Positions 7,859-13,707 of a stretch of 13,707 nt of DNA are shown piece after piece; positions within the stretch are counted from its first letter, which is position 1; every line of letters begins with the position of its first letter. The notes below the pieces were generated by a model, which worked only from the letters and a program-made list of their open reading frames with translations, was not told where the DNA came from and searched no databases. The DNA lies in contig CANQGN010000022.1 of NCBI GenBank assembly GCA_947623215.1, positions 1-13,707 on the forward strand, read 5' to 3'. Source of the stretch: an uncultured Clostridia bacterium. GTDB lineage: Bacteria; Bacillota; Clostridia; Oscillospirales; Acutalibacteraceae. A program made the translations under genes and the position numbers.

Positions 7859-8708
7859 CCGCCTGCGGGCGGCCGCGCTGCTGGCCGCGCTGGTGGTAGC
7901 CTTTACCGGCTGCGCCTCCGGGCGGGTGGCGGCCCCGCCGCCGGTGGCCGCCCCGGCGGCGGGCGACGCCCCCCCGGCGATCGACAATACCGTGCAGTAT
8001 AAGGGCAAAACCCTGTATCAGTATTATACCGAAAATCCCGATACCATCGGCTGGCTGACCATAGACGGCATTAAAACCGACCACGTGGTCATGCTGGGGC
8101 AAAACAAGCCCTACGCCAAGGGGGCAGACGGCATTAACCACTACTTGGAGTACAACTTTAACCACCAGGCCAGCTCTTACGGCGAGCTTTACATTGACTA
8201 CCGCTGCAAGGTGACCTACGAGCAGTTAAGCCAAAACATTACCGTTTACGGCCACCATATGATAGACGGCACCATGCTGGCGGGGCTGGACTATTACGAA
8301 AAGCAGAGCTATTGCAAAAAGCACCCCTATATTACCTTCCACACGCTTTGGAACACGGTCTATTACGAGGTGTTCGCCGTTTTTGTGGTTAACTTAAAGG
8401 TGCCGAGCGACGCCGCCTTTAACTACCGCCGACCGGACTATAAAAGTGAAGCGGACTTTCTGTCGTTTATAGACGAAGTAAAGCGCCGCTCGCTCTACGA
8501 CACCGGCGTGGCGGTAAAAGGGGACGACCGCATCATTACCCTTTCTACCTGCACCTACCCCACCGGCCACCCGGCGACGGACGACGCCCGCTTAGTAGTA
8601 ATGGGGCGGCTGTGCGACCCGCCGACCGAGGCTTCGTCCAGTGCGGCGGCGGCATCATCGGGTGCGGCTTCGTCGGGTACGGCGGCCTCCGGCGCGACTT
8701 CGGCGTAA
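7839..8708 (+). CDS. Class B sortase, apparently a lipoprotein
   Basis: A 289-residue predicted transpeptidase that cleaves sorting signals and attaches proteins to cell-wall peptides. The class B fold begins near ENPDTIGWLTIDG. The catalytic triad is visible: H139 in VYGHHM, C238 in TLSTCTYP and R251 in DARLVVMGR. Unusually, the N-terminus (MTSRRTNRLR, hydrophobic stretch, then FTGC with C25) looks like a lipoprotein signal peptide rather than a plain membrane anchor. It is followed by a Pro/Ala-rich linker. After the last strand comes an Ala/Ser/Gly-rich tail (about 264-289). The ATG at 7839 overlaps the upstream gene by 20 nt and has a weak ribosome binding site. A GGAGG at 7849-7853 lies within the coding region. 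No LPXTG- or NPQTN-like substrate is encoded in the window. Confidence 0.88.
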   Translation: MTSRRTNRLRAAALLAALVVAFTGCASGRVAAPPPVAAPAAGDAPPAIDNTVQYKGKTLYQYYTENPDTIGWLTIDGIKTDHVVMLGQNKPYAKGADGINHYLEYNFNHQASSYGELYIDYRCKVTYEQLSQNITVYGHHMIDGTMLAGLDYYEKQSYCKKHPYITFHTLWNTVYYEVFAVFVVNLKVPSDAAFNYRRPDYKSEADFLSFIDEVKRRSLYDTGVAVKGDDRIITLSTCTYPTGHPATDDARLVVMGRLCDPPTEASSSAAAASSGAASSGTAASGATSA

Positions 8709-8718
8709 CCCAACAAAA

Positions 8719-8993
8719 GCAAAATAGAGTAACGGCTATAACGGGAACCCCCCGCGGCGGCGAATGGCAGAGAGAAAGCGGTTGGTGCGAGCTTTTATTC
8801 GCCCCGCGCGGGCAGCCCTCCCCGAGCTCCGAACCGAACGGGCGCCCCTTTTGCAGCGGCGTTTTTAGTAGGCTTCGGCGGGCCCCCCTCCGTTAGCGGG
8901 GAAGAACGAGTGCAGGCGGCTTGCGCCTGAATTTAGGTGGTAACACGGATCGTTGGATTCGCCCTAAGCGTCGGCTTGGGGCGTTGTTTTTTC
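8719..8993 (+). promoter_or_regulatory. T-box riboswitch leader
   Basis: A tRNA-sensing leader that controls readthrough into the Lrp/aminotransferase genes. Stem I can be folded by eye: base GCAAAA (8719-8724) with TTTTGC (8849-8854), AGTA (8728-8731), CGG/CCG, CGGG/CCCG, CCCGCG/CGCGGG, GGCGAAT (8759-8765) with ATTCGCC (8797-8803), the AGAGAG motif (8769-8774), and a distal loop GGTTGGTGCGA closed by AAAGC/GCTTT. A stem III hairpin follows (8913-8929). The T-box sequence AGGTGGTAACACGG is at 8935-8948. Its UGGU would pair with ACCA, implying a tRNA with discriminator A. In the antiterminator, TTAGG (8933-8937) can pair with CCTAA (8963-8967), which excludes the terminator. The specifier codon is not certain. 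No promoter is evident between the sortase stop and stem I. Confidence 0.9.
8960..8993 (+). terminator. Intrinsic terminator of the T-box leader
   Basis: A 10-bp stem, CGCCCTAAGC (8960-8969) with GCTTGGGGCG (8974-8983), including one G-U pair, and a 4-nt loop. It is followed by TTGTTTTTT. Its 5' arm shares CCTAA with the antiterminator, so the two structures are mutually exclusive. The expected behaviour is termination when the cognate tRNA is charged. Confidence 0.92.
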
Positions 8994-9008
8994 AAAAAAC
9001 AGAAAGGG

Positions 9009-9022
9009 TGTGACGAGTCACA
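9009..9022 (+). repeat. Perfect inverted repeat between ribosome binding site and start codon
   Basis: TGTGAC-GA-GTCACA fills exactly the gap between AAAGGG (9003-9008) and the ATG at 9023. As RNA it could form a 5-bp hairpin with a CGAG tetraloop. As DNA it could be an operator for a dimeric regulator. Confidence 0.6.
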
Positions 9023-9505
9023 ATGAATAAGAAAATTTTATCGCTGCTTTCGCAAAACGCGCGGCTGGGAGCGGAAGACATTGCCACCATGCTGGGCATG
9101 GAGCCCCAGCAGGTCGCGGCGGAAATTCACGAAATGGAGCAAAGCGGGCTGATATGCGGCTACAAAACGGTGGTAGACTGGGACCGACTGGAATCGGCCT
9201 ACGTTTCGGCCGTGATTGAGCTCAAGGTAACCCCCAAGGTGGGGCTTGGGTTTGAAGAAATTGCCGAGCGGGTGATGCACTACCCGGAGGTAGAGGCCGT
9301 TTATTTAATGAGCGGCGCCTATGACTTAAGCGTTATGGTCAAGTGCAAAACCTTTCAGCAGGTGGCCATGTTTGTGGCAAAAGAACTTTCTACCATAGAG
9401 TCGGTCAACGCCACCGCCACCCACTTTGTGCTGCGCCGGTATAAGGAGTTTGACGTGGAGCTGACCAACAGCGACACGGACGACAGGGGGAACTATTTGC
9501 TGTGA
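9023..9505 (+). CDS. Lrp/AsnC-family transcriptional regulator
   Basis: A 160-residue regulator. Residues 1-55 form the HTH (KILSLLSQNARLGAEDIATMLGM, then MEQSGLICGYKTVV), and about 62-140 the RAM ligand-binding domain with VEAVYLMSGAYDLSVMV, the usual glycine-containing turn for amino-acid sensing. It lies directly behind the T-box and overlaps the aminotransferase start by 4 nt (GTGA), so the two genes are coupled. In B. subtilis an Lrp-type activator (AlaR) is paired with alanine transaminase AlaT in the same way, and a similar role is likely but not proved. The start ATG has a long 14-nt spacing from AAAGGG, which a hairpin in the gap could shorten. Confidence 0.88.
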   Translation: MNKKILSLLSQNARLGAEDIATMLGMEPQQVAAEIHEMEQSGLICGYKTVVDWDRLESAYVSAVIELKVTPKVGLGFEEIAERVMHYPEVEAVYLMSGAYDLSVMVKCKTFQQVAMFVAKELSTIESVNATATHFVLRRYKEFDVELTNSDTDDRGNYLL

Positions 9506-10674
9506 TAGACTACGACAAGGTGTTAACCCCCACGGTGCGGGCAACGCCGCCCTCCGGCATTCGCCGCTTTTTTGACATTGCCGCCCAAATGGAGGACGTC
9601 ATCTCCCTCGGCGTGGGCGAGCCGGACTTTCCCACCCCCTGGCTGGTGCGCAGCGCCGGTATTCGCTCGCTGGAGCAGGGAAAAACCAAATATTCCGCCA
9701 ACGCCGGCATTTTGCCGCTGCGGCAGGAGCTGGCGGCCTACATGCAGCGCAAGTACGACTTAACCTACGACCCCGAGCGGGAAATTCTGGTTACCGTGGG
9801 GGGCAGCGAGGCCATAGACCTGTGTATTCGGGCGGTGGTGGCCCCGGGGGATGAAGTCATCATTCCCCAGCCCAGCTTTGTGTGCTACGAGCCGCTCACC
9901 CGCCTGGCCGGCGGCGTGCCGGTTATCATCGAAACCCGCGCGGAAGACGACTTTAAGGTAACGCCGCAGCAGCTCAAAGCGGCGCTCTCTCCCCGTACCA
10001 AGGCGCTGGTTTTGCCCTACCCCTGCAACCCCACCGGCGGCATTATGGAGCGGGCGGACTTAGAAGCCCTCTCCGAGGTACTAAAAGGCACCAACGTGCT
10101 GGTGATTTCAGACGAAATTTACTCCGAGCTCACCTTCGGGCGGCGGCACGTTTCGCCCGCCAGCCTGCCCGGCATGGCCGAACGCACGGTGGTCATCAAC
10201 GGGTTTTCTAAAAACTTTTCCATGACCGGCTGGCGGCTGGGTTACGCCTGCGGCCCCGCGCCGGTCATGAAGCAGCTTACCAAAATTCACCAGTACGCCA
10301 TTATGTGCGCCCCCACCACCGCCCAGCACGCCGCGCTGGAGGCGCTGCGCAGCTGCGACGAGGTAGTGGCCGCCATGATCGACCAGTACGATATGCGCCG
10401 CCGACTGATTGTGGCCGGGTTTAACGAAATCGGTCTCACCTGCCGCGAACCCGCCGGGGCCTTTTACGCCTTCCCCTCCATTGCCGTAACGGGCATGACC
10501 AGCGAGGAATTTTGCGAAAAACTGCTTTACGCCAAAGGGGTGGCGGTGGTGCCCGGCACCGCCTTCGGCAAGGGCGGCGAGGGATTCATTCGGGCCTCTT
10601 ACTGCTATTCGGCCGACCACATAAAAGAAGCGCTGCGCCGCATGGGCGAGTTCGTCCGCTCCGTTGCGGGCTGA
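9502..10674 (+). CDS. Class I PLP aminotransferase (AlaT/PatA-like)
   Basis: A 390-residue fold-type I aminotransferase starting at GTG 9502, overlapping the regulator's stop. It shows VISLGVGEPDFPTP near the N-terminus, KTKYSANAGILPLRQELA, the cofactor-binding VTVGGSEAIDL, PYPCNPTGG (substrate/cofactor Asn), VISDEIYSELTF, the Schiff-base lysine K237 in NGFSKNFSMTGWRLGYA, and the carboxylate-binding arginine in GFIRASYCYS. Such enzymes exchange amino groups between an amino acid (alanine, aspartate or an aromatic) and 2-oxoglutarate. Motifs alone do not distinguish these. The Lrp neighbour suggests alanine, by analogy with B. subtilis alaR-alaT. Control by an upstream T-box indicates expression under amino-acid starvation. 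Confidence 0.88.
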   Translation: MIDYDKVLTPTVRATPPSGIRRFFDIAAQMEDVISLGVGEPDFPTPWLVRSAGIRSLEQGKTKYSANAGILPLRQELAAYMQRKYDLTYDPEREILVTVGGSEAIDLCIRAVVAPGDEVIIPQPSFVCYEPLTRLAGGVPVIIETRAEDDFKVTPQQLKAALSPRTKALVLPYPCNPTGGIMERADLEALSEVLKGTNVLVISDEIYSELTFGRRHVSPASLPGMAERTVVINGFSKNFSMTGWRLGYACGPAPVMKQLTKIHQYAIMCAPTTAQHAALEALRSCDEVVAAMIDQYDMRRRLIVAGFNEIGLTCREPAGAFYAFPSIAVTGMTSEEFCEKLLYAKGVAVVPGTAFGKGGEGFIRASYCYSADHIKEALRRMGEFVRSVAG

Positions 10675-10690
10675 TTTTAGCACAATAATA

Positions 10691-10729
10691 AACGCCGCCG
10701 GGTTTTTGCATTTGCCGGGCGGCGTTTTT
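10691..10729 (+). terminator. Intrinsic terminator after the aminotransferase
   Basis: AACGCCGCC (10691-10699) pairs with GGCGGCGTT (10718-10726), with a further GG/CC pairing across a bulge. It is followed by a T-run and sits 17 nt after the stop codon. It closes the T-box operon. Confidence 0.9.
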
Positions 10730-10763
10730 GCCGTTTTGGATTCTCTATCGTCTCTTTTCCCCT

Positions 10764-10780
10764 CCCCCGGCCGCCGGGGG
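10764..10780. repeat. GC inverted repeat upstream of promoter
   Basis: CCCCCGG, 3-nt spacer CCG, CCGGGGG: a perfect 7-bp inverted repeat ending 11 bp before the -35 box. It has no T-run on either strand, so it is not a terminator. It could be a regulator site or simply a GC-rich spacer. Confidence 0.45.
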
Positions 10781-10791
10781 GCAAAAAGTGG

Positions 10792-10820
10792 TTGAACCCG
10801 GCCGGGTTTTATGATAAAAT
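10792..10820 (+). promoter_or_regulatory. Promoter for the palindromic element and YfhO-family gene, with palindromic spacer
   Basis: TTGAAC (10792-10797), a 17-nt spacer and TAAAAT (10815-10820). The predicted start near 10827 abuts the palindromic element. A perfect 14-bp palindrome, AACCCGGCCGGGTT (10795-10808), overlaps the -35 and fills much of the spacer, a position where a bound dimer would block RNA polymerase. Confidence 0.7.
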
Positions 10821-10827
10821 GAGAGGG

Positions 10828-11110
10828 TTAAGGCGAGGGGAGCCGAACAGACGCCGGTTTTCGGCGGCGGATTTGCGCCCATGCGGCGTCATCGCCCTTG
10901 ACAATACGCCAAGTATTCTCTGCGGGCGCTTCCTTGCCTAAACACAAATCCGCTCGCTGAAAACTGCTTCGCATCCCTCGCTGAGAAATTTTTGAGAACT
11001 TTTTCGTTCGGAGGACGAAGCCTTGCTCCCCGCAAGGCGAGGACGACGGACGGAAAAGGGCCAAAAAGAGCCTGCGAGGGGCGGTGTGCGTTCGACTCCC
11101 CTCGCCTTAA
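10828..11110. repeat. 283-bp palindrome-rich element with terminal inverted repeats (MITE-like or structured RNA)
   Basis: The ends are inverted repeats: 10828-10848 and 11090-11110 are complementary at 20 of 21 positions, and the outer 15 (TTAAGGCGAGGGGAG) match perfectly. The outermost TTAA on both sides could be a target duplication or part of the repeat. Inside are nested inverted repeats: 10852-10866 (CGCCG/CGGCG), 10867-10875 with 10945-10953, 10875-10880 with 10924-10929, 10885-10889 with 10906-10910, AATAC/GTATT at 10903-10917, and GCCTTGC/GCAAGGC at 11020-11038. A second copy of GCGAGGGG (11074-11081) can pair with the right end at 11098-11105. No convincing coding capacity or transposase is present. 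It may be a non-autonomous mobile repeat, a non-coding RNA, or a structured leader for the gene at 11144. Confidence 0.7.
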
Positions 11111-11130
11111 GCCGATGAACAATCAATAAA

Positions 11131-11136
11131 GGAGGG
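11131..11136 (+). promoter_or_regulatory. Ribosome binding site deciding a TTG start
   Basis: GGAGGG lies 7 nt before TTG 11144. No in-frame ATG precedes the first membrane segment, so this site fixes the start of the YfhO-family gene. Confidence 0.8.
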
Positions 11137-11143
11137 ACCCGGT

Positions 11144-13707
11144 TTGTCGCACCTTGCGCCTAGCACGCCGCTGCGGCCCAAAGAGCGGTATGGGCAGGCT
11201 TTCTTTTTGGCCTTTTTGGCGGCCTGCGCCCTGTTTATACCCTTTATGGTCGAAAACCACGGTTATTTTTTATTTTACGGAGATTTTAACGTTCAGCAGG
11301 TTCCCTTTTACAAGCTGGCCCACCAGGCCATTCGGCAGGGCCGTTTGGGGTGGGACTTCGGCACCGATTTGGGGGCCAACTTCATCGGTTCCTACAGCTT
11401 TTACCTGCTCGGCAGCCCCTTCTTTTGGCTTACGCTGCCTTTCCCTACCGACTTTGTGCCCTATTTAATGGGCCCGCTGCTCATTTTAAAATTTTCTTTT
11501 GCGTCGCTTACGGCCTACGCTTATTGCAGCCGGTTTGTAAAAGACAAACAGTACGCCCTGCTCGGCGGGCTGCTCTACGCCTTTTCGGGCTTTTCGGTTT
11601 ACAACGTCTTTTTTAACCATTTTCACGAGGCGATCGTCTTCTTTCCGCTGCTGCTGCTCAGCATGGAGTGGTGTATAAAAGACGGCCGCCGCGGCCCCTT
11701 TATGCTAATGGTGGCCGTTTGCGCCGTCTCGAACTACTACTTCTTCTTTGGCATGGCGGCCTTTTGCGTGCTCTACTTTTTGCTGCGCGCCTTTTCGGGC
11801 GACTGGGGGCTGTTTACCGCCCCGGCGCTGCTCAAACGCGATTTTGCCCGGGTGGCGCTGCTGGCGCTGGAGGCCGTGCTGGGGGTGCTGCTTTCTGCCT
11901 TTATGCTGCTGCCGGCGGTGCTGGCCATTACCTCTAACACCCGCATTGGCAGCTACCTTACCGGCTGGGGCGGCATTGTGTACGACCGCAGCCAAATTTA
12001 CGCCTACATTTTGCAGTGCTTCTTCTTTCCGCCGGATTTACCCGCCCGCCCGGTGTTTTTTCCGGATGCAGACGTAAAGTGGTCGTCGGTGGCGGGTTGG
12101 CTGCCGGTGTTCGGCATGACCGGCGTATTCTCTTTTATGGCCGCCCGGCGGGGCAGCTGGCAAAAGCGGCTGGTCATTCTCTGCGGCTTTTTGGCCTTTA
12201 TTCCCATTTGCAACAGCCTTTTCTCTGCCTTTAACTACAGCTACTACGCCCGCTGGTTTTACATGCCGCTGCTGGTCATGGCCATGATGACCGCCTGCGC
12301 ACTGGAGGATCGCAAAATCGACTGCACCGTGGGGTGGAAGTGGTCGGCCGGCATTACCATGTTTTTTGTGCTGGCGGTGGGGCTCTTCCCCCAGGGGCAG
12401 TATGCCGACGGCACCTTCAGCGGCTTTGGGCTCTATACCGACGGCTACGTAGACCGCTTTTTGGTCACCAGCGCCATTGCGGTGGTGTGCCTGTTGCTGG
12501 TCTCGCTGCTGCTGGTGCTGCGCCGCCGCTTCCCGCGCGAGTTCGCCCGCACCTCCATTGTGCTGGTGCTGGTGGTCTCGGTGGTTTACGGCAGCTACTT
12601 TATTGGCATGGGCAAAACCAGCTCGTATGACGCAAACGGCTACATTATCCCCCGCTTATTGCAAAACCAGCGCACCGTTTCGGTGGCAGACGCCGCCGGG
12701 CGGGTAAAACCCATAGACGACGTAGACGACTTGCGGGTAGACGTGTACGAGGGGATGGATAACGTCGCCATGTACTTTGGCGTCAGCAGCATCAACGCCT
12801 TTCACAGCATTGTGCCGGGGTCGGTTATGGAGTTTTACCAGTATTTGGGGGTAGAGCGCACCGTCGCCTCCCGGCCGGATACCGACTACTACCCCCTACG
12901 GGGGCTGCTTTCGGTCAAATATCTGCTCGACTACGCGGGCGACAGCGAATCCTTTGTAGACGAAGACGGCCTGCCCAAAATGGACGGCTGGTCGCTTTAC
13001 ACCGGCGGGCGCGAGGGGTCGGGCGACCCCGCCGACTACCGGCAGGACGGGTACGATATTTACCAAAACGACTTTTTTATTCCCTACGGCTTTACCTACG
13101 ACCGGTATATGACCAGGGACTATCTCGATACCTTTGAAGAAAAAGACCGCGCTGCCATGCTGCTGCGGGCCATGGTGTTAAGCGACGAGCAAATTGCCCG
13201 CTACGGCGATTGGCTGCAAAACGCAGAGGACGACGGCGAAAACTACGAGGGAATGCTCACCTACCGCTTTTACCGCGAAAACTGCGTAGACCGGGCGCAA
13301 AACGCCTGCCGCGATTTTACCACCGACCGGCATGGCTTTTCCGCTGTGGCCAATTTGCCAAGCGATAATCTGGTCTTTTTCAGCATTCCGTATGACGAGG
13401 GCTGGTCGGCCGAAGTAGACGGTCAGCCGGTGGAGATAGAGCGGGTGAACATCGGCTTTATGGCCGTGCCGGTTACCGGCGACGGGCAGGACCATGTGAT
13501 TCGCTTTACCTACCGCACGCCGGGGCTGTGGGTCGGCTGCGTAGTCAGCGCCGGTGCGCTGGCGCTGGCGGCCCTCTACCTGCTGCTCGCCCGGCGGCGT
13601 CGGGTTGCCGCGCCGGAGGGTTCTCTCGGCACTCCCGCCCCCGCCGCCCCGGCGGAGGAGACGGTGTGGGTCAGCCTGCCCCCCGCCCGCGGGTGGGAGG
13701 ACTGGCC
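11144..13707 (+). CDS. YfhO-family polytopic membrane protein, probable GT-C glycosyltransferase (3' truncated by window)
   Basis: At least 854 residues from TTG 11144, open to the window end without a stop. The N-terminus has a basic leader and a first membrane helix (about 19-36). Then comes an extracytoplasmic loop with FYGDFNVQQVPFYK, where D47 is placed like the catalytic aspartate of GT-C enzymes, and WDFGTDLGANFIGSYSFYLLGSPFFW, a YfhO hallmark. Many further helices follow to about residue 490. A large soluble domain ends with FFSIPYDEGWSAEVDGQPVEI, and a last helix lies near 795-816 before a Pro/Ala-rich tail. Characterised homologues (YfhO, GtlB) glycosylate teichoic acids outside the membrane using undecaprenyl-phosphate sugars. 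The exact acceptor here is unknown. Confidence 0.9.
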   Translation, partial: MSHLAPSTPLRPKERYGQAFFLAFLAACALFIPFMVENHGYFLFYGDFNVQQVPFYKLAHQAIRQGRLGWDFGTDLGANFIGSYSFYLLGSPFFWLTLPFPTDFVPYLMGPLLILKFSFASLTAYAYCSRFVKDKQYALLGGLLYAFSGFSVYNVFFNHFHEAIVFFPLLLLSMEWCIKDGRRGPFMLMVAVCAVSNYYFFFGMAAFCVLYFLLRAFSGDWGLFTAPALLKRDFARVALLALEAVLGVLLSAFMLLPAVLAITSNTRIGSYLTGWGGIVYDRSQIYAYILQCFFFPPDLPARPVFFPDADVKWSSVAGWLPVFGMTGVFSFMAARRGSWQKRLVILCGFLAFIPICNSLFSAFNYSYYARWFYMPLLVMAMMTACALEDRKIDCTVGWKWSAGITMFFVLAVGLFPQGQYADGTFSGFGLYTDGYVDRFLVTSAIAVVCLLLVSLLLVLRRRFPREFARTSIVLVLVVSVVYGSYFIGMGKTSSYDANGYIIPRLLQNQRTVSVADAAGRVKPIDDVDDLRVDVYEGMDNVAMYFGVSSINAFHSIVPGSVMEFYQYLGVERTVASRPDTDYYPLRGLLSVKYLLDYAGDSESFVDEDGLPKMDGWSLYTGGREGSGDPADYRQDGYDIYQNDFFIPYGFTYDRYMTRDYLDTFEEKDRAAMLLRAMVLSDEQIARYGDWLQNAEDDGENYEGMLTYRFYRENCVDRAQNACRDFTTDRHGFSAVANLPSDNLVFFSIPYDEGWSAEVDGQPVEIERVNIGFMAVPVTGDGQDHVIRFTYRTPGLWVGCVVSAGALALAALYLLLARRRRVAAPEGSLGTPAPAAPAEETVWVSLPPARGWEDW

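Noticed and set aside
8612..8896. A 94-residue + strand open frame across the sortase end and T-box
   Set aside because: It runs through T-box stem I, overlaps the sortase gene in another frame and has no motif support.
10810..10815. TATGAT as the -10 box of the YfhO-family promoter
   Set aside because: It would leave only 12 nt from TTGAAC. TAAAAT at 10815-10820 gives the standard 17 nt.
11081..11110. TTCGA flanked by a stem, resembling the T arm and 3' end of a tRNA or tmRNA
   Set aside because: The five bases before and after the TTCGANN do not pair as a T stem, and there is no anticodon arm or CCA end. The stem belongs to the element's terminal inverted repeat.
10828..11126. Three overlapping minus-strand open frames of 62-78 residues in the palindromic element
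   Set aside because: They overlap one another in different frames, have no good ribosome binding site or family features, and are what open palindromic GC-rich DNA gives by chance.

Overview
The window is GC-rich, densely coded and entirely on the + strand. It looks like the chromosome of a high-GC member of the Bacillota, probably class Clostridia (an Oscillospiraceae-like gut anaerobe would fit). The support is a T-box leader, a class B sortase, a CD1247-type zinc-ribbon protein, a clostridial-type class II aldolase, a YfhO-family membrane protein, strong GGAGG ribosome binding sites and many GTG/TTG starts. The taxonomic placement is inference.

Region 1 (1-5748) is the 3' part of a surface-glycan operon. 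It contains the end of a Gfo/Idh/MocA sugar dehydrogenase, a family-4 glycosyltransferase, a DegT/DnrJ/EryC1 aminotransferase, a small monotopic phosphoglycosyl transferase (PglC/WcaJ type), a second DegT aminotransferase of WbpE-like sequence, and a WYL-domain regulator. Three junctions are ATGA/GTGA overlaps, one is a 47-nt overlap and one gap is 16 nt, so the set is probably one transcript. The likely logic is synthesis of amino-modified UDP-sugars, loading of the first sugar phosphate on a lipid carrier, and extension.

Region 2 (5749-8708) opens with a good sigma-A-type promoter. It carries fructose-bisphosphate aldolase (fba), elongation factor P (efp), a small acidic zinc-ribbon protein, and a class B sortase that appears to be a lipoprotein.

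Region 3 (8709-10729) is a T-box riboswitch ending in a strong intrinsic terminator, followed by a translationally coupled Lrp/AsnC regulator and class I aminotransferase, then another strong terminator. The gene pair resembles the alaR-alaT arrangement of Bacillus subtilis. The T-box specifier codon could not be fixed.

Region 4 (10730-13707) has a promoter with a perfect 14-bp palindrome in its spacer. Immediately downstream is a 283-bp, palindrome-rich element bounded by 21-nt terminal inverted repeats (20/21 matching) whose outer four bases are TTAA. It lies in the 5' leader of a YfhO-family membrane protein gene that runs off the window. This element is the least explained sequence here: it could be a MITE-like interspersed repeat, a structured non-coding RNA, or a regulatory leader.
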